7,897 nucleotides of DNA from Pseudomonadota bacterium (lineage in GTDB: Bacteria > Pseudomonadota > Alphaproteobacteria > Reyranellales > Reyranellaceae), in NCBI GenBank assembly GCA_023436825.1, contig JAEZHS010000527.1, positions 1-7,897 of the forward strand, written 5' to 3'. The notes below the pieces were generated by a model that worked only from the letters and a program-made list of their open reading frames with translations, searched no databases and was not told the origin of the DNA. This document shows, in pieces, positions 6,715 through 7,897 of the stretch. Made by a program: the position numbers and the translations under genes. The first letter of the stretch is position 1; each line of letters opens with the position of its first letter.

Positions 6715-6936
6715 TTACCGATCGGGGAAGTGCTGATGATTCTCGTGCACCTGGTCGGGGAAGTGCTTCTTGAAGGCCGCCGCGCACATGGCGCCCGTGC
6801 CGCCGCGCTTGGTCAACTCGTCGATGATCTCCTCCAGCACCGTCACCAAGTCGACGGCCGACTTGCTGGTCATGGTCTCGCCCACCGCCGCCGCCAGGGT
6901 GGCGGCGCCCATGACGTCGTTGTCGCTCAATCTCAC
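6715..6936 (-). CDS. Small hypothetical protein with repeated HFPD tail
   Basis: A 73-residue protein if started at GTG 6936 (GGGGGC lies about 7 bases upstream). ATG at 6912 would give 65 residues and TTG at 6930 gives 71; an ATG at 7008 is also in frame, but its extension (many Cys/His, no codon bias) looks non-coding. It is rich in Ala near the N-terminus, with a probable amphipathic helix (VDLVTVLEEIIDELTKR), then GGTGAMCAAAFKKHF and the His-rich tail FPDQVHENHQHFPDR. I do not recognise the family. That it was translated is supported by the second, truncated copy of its tail at 4375-4425, which keeps the frame despite a codon-sized gap. It converges with the molybdoenzyme remnant (stop 6666) and is divergent from the membrane-protein gene at 7007. 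Confidence 0.55.
   Translation of the reverse strand: MRLSDNDVMGAATLAAAVGETMTSKSAVDLVTVLEEIIDELTKRGGTGAMCAAAFKKHFPDQVHENHQHFPDR
6722..6767 (-). repeat. Internal 33-bp-period direct repeat in the small gene's tail
   Basis: The 13-mer TCGGGGAAGTGCT occurs at 6722-6734 and again at 6755-6767, a spacing of 33 bases (11 codons). It encodes the two HFPD units of the tail. The spacing keeps the frame, suggesting tandem duplication within the gene. Confidence 0.7.
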
Positions 6937-7006
6937 GAGATTGCCCCCAAAGTTTGTGTTGCAAAGGCAATGGTGGCAGGCTGACCGGTGGACGTCGAGT
7001 CGCCAC

Positions 7007-7345
7007 ATGGCCGCAAACGCCTCAGCCCATGATCTGTCGAGCCTGCAGCAGCGGGCGCTCGCGCTGGAGAGCCACGCCGAAGCCAGAACGCAGGCCTACC
7101 AGCGCGCGACCTGGATACGGTTCGTGGGCGTTTTCTTCCCGATCCCGTTCGTCGTCGTCCTGCTGCGCCTCGAGATGGCGGCATGGACCTATTACGTCTG
7201 GGGCGCGCTGATCATTCTCGGCGGCGCGGTGCTGTATGTGATCGACACCGCCGCCTCGACCAGGGTGGATGAAGCAGTCGAGGCGGCGGCTACGGCGCGA
7301 AAGGCTTACGAAGACGCGGCGCGGGGTGGGGTTACGCCGCCATAG
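7007..7345 (+). CDS. Small two-helix membrane protein, unknown function
   Basis: A 112-residue protein. The N-terminal region is helical and charged (residues 9-34, LSSLQQRALALESHAEARTQA, coiled-coil-like). It is followed by a hydrophobic helix (36-54, WIRFVGVFFPIPFVVVLLR), a short linker (EMAAW) and a second helix (59-79, YYVWGALIILGGAVLYVI). A C-terminal Ala-rich charged helix (82-105) ends RGGVTPP. The hairpin topology would put both long helices on the same side of the inner membrane. I do not recognise a named family. The start at ATG 7007 is the first good codon after a stretch without protein character; the ribosome site is weak (GTCGAG about 8 bases upstream). The gene overlaps the 3' end of the convergent globin gene by 14 bases. 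Confidence 0.72.
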   Translation: MAANASAHDLSSLQQRALALESHAEARTQAYQRATWIRFVGVFFPIPFVVVLLRLEMAAWTYYVWGALIILGGAVLYVIDTAASTRVDEAVEAAATARKAYEDAARGGVTPP

Positions 7346-7754
7346 GCTTTTCGTTGGCCGCGTTCATCATCGTCGTTGAGAGGACGATATAGGTGGTCGC
7401 CCAGGCATCCTTGACCTCGGGCGTGAAGGCCTCGCCCAGGCCCTTTTCCAGAGTCCACAGCAACGCCGAGCCGACCGACGCGTAGTGCCGGGCATTCACG
7501 CCGTAGCCGCCGTGGCGGCGGCCGAGCGCCTGCACGGCGGGCATCAGGGTATCGAGATGGCTGAGGCCCGCGACGGCTGTGCCCAGCATGGCCATCAGCT
7601 TCTTCTTCTGCTCGCTGAGGTCGTCGGGGAACATGGCGCGGACCTGGGGGGCGATCTCGAACAGGCGGCCGTAGAACAGATCGGCGGCGGTGGCGGCGAT
7701 CGGAGCGACCTGGGAGAAGGTCGTCTGCACCAGCTTGATCTGGTTGGGGGTCAT
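7332..7754 (-). CDS. Single-domain bacterial globin (VHb-like haemoglobin)
   Basis: A 140-residue heme protein, the usual length of single-domain globins such as Vitreoscilla haemoglobin (146). Aligned by eye to VHb: Tyr28 (B10) in DLFYGRLFE, Phe42 (CD1) in RAMFPDD, Gln49 (E7) in SEQKKKL, proximal His81 (F8) in LGRRHGGYGV, and Tyr91 in NARHYASVGSALL (VHb Tyr95). A Tyr-B10/Gln-E7 distal pocket is typical of proteins that bind O2 tightly and can detoxify NO or aid O2 delivery; which applies here is inferred only. There is no FAD/NAD reductase domain, so it is not a flavohaemoglobin. The start at ATG 7754 is supported by GAGGA 7 bases upstream (7762-7766). Its 3' end overlaps the convergent membrane-protein gene. 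Upstream sequence continues to the window edge. Confidence 0.92.
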   Translation of the reverse strand: MTPNQIKLVQTTFSQVAPIAATAADLFYGRLFEIAPQVRAMFPDDLSEQKKKLMAMLGTAVAGLSHLDTLMPAVQALGRRHGGYGVNARHYASVGSALLWTLEKGLGEAFTPEVKDAWATTYIVLSTTMMNAANEKPMAA

Positions 7755-7867
7755 GACGGGATCCTCGGCGGAGGGTTTCGTGTTGGCGAGGGTGTACGCG
7801 GCGCCTGTCTCGTGCGGATGTCGTATCCGGAGGGAATCGTATCGCGTGTGTCGTCACCTTCTCTTCC

Positions 7868-7883
7868 GGAACGCGCGCGTTCC
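7868..7883. promoter_or_regulatory. 16-bp palindrome upstream of the globin gene
   Basis: GGAACGCGCGCGTTCC is a perfect 16-bp palindrome about 115 bases upstream of the globin start. It could be an operator for a dimeric regulator of the globin gene or of a gene beyond the window edge. It does not match an NsrR or FNR/NnrR consensus that I can recognise. Between it and the start, TCGTATC occurs twice (7821-7827 and 7837-7843), of unknown meaning. Confidence 0.3.
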
Positions 7884-7897
7884 CGAGCGCTCATGAG

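Noticed and set aside
7006..7009. Overlapping divergent start codons (CATG) for the membrane protein and a longer version of the small reverse gene
   Set aside because: The N-terminal extension from 7008 looks non-coding; a start at 6936 or later is more likely, so the overlap is probably a coincidence.
1..7897. CRISPR array, toxin-antitoxin pair, retron or other defence system
   Set aside because: No regularly spaced repeats, reverse transcriptase, nuclease or toxin-like pair could be found on either strand.

Overview
The window is GC-rich, with strong GC bias at third codon positions. Its proteins (an LctP-type lactate permease, a small CxxC/HxxxH zinc-ribbon protein, a single-domain globin and a YdeP-like molybdoenzyme) have the look of a soil or rhizosphere alphaproteobacterium, perhaps Rhodospirillales or Hyphomicrobiales. 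That placement is inferred from sequence character only. No rRNA or complete tRNA gene is seen.

Layout. (1) Positions 2-931 carry the 3' end of an L-lactate permease gene. About 550 bases without a convincing gene follow, containing several small hairpins and a short tRNA-3'-end-like stretch. (2) Positions 1479-1862 encode a Tyr-rich probable lipoprotein, followed by two tandem perfect hairpins. (3) Positions 2067-3287 encode a 12-helix MFS transporter. It converges on an uncharacterised reverse-strand gene at 3387-3848, and a perfect 46-bp palindrome lies between the two stop codons. (4) Positions 4077-4316 encode a small zinc-ribbon protein. (5) Positions 4375-6666 look like a scar region. 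In order, it holds a truncated copy of the tail of a small gene found intact at 6715-6936, a frameshifted remnant of a phage-type integrase N-terminus, and a YdeP/FdhF-like molybdopterin oxidoreductase. The oxidoreductase lacks its N-terminus and carries a one-base frameshift. (6) Positions 6715-7754 hold the intact small gene, a two-helix membrane protein and a VHb-like single-domain globin.

How the genes relate. The lactate permease and the MFS protein are both transporters, and the MFS protein resembles monocarboxylate carriers, but a separate gene lies between them and no operon is evident. The globin (Tyr-B10/Gln-E7 pocket) would bind O2 or NO. The molybdoenzyme, which belongs to a family linked to formate or acid-stress metabolism, is probably dead here. 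The most informative signal is the junction at 4375-4640, where three unrelated fragments abut and the tail repeat appears on both sides of the molybdoenzyme. This suggests insertion, deletion and decay of a mobile segment. No novel defence or mobile system is complete in this window.
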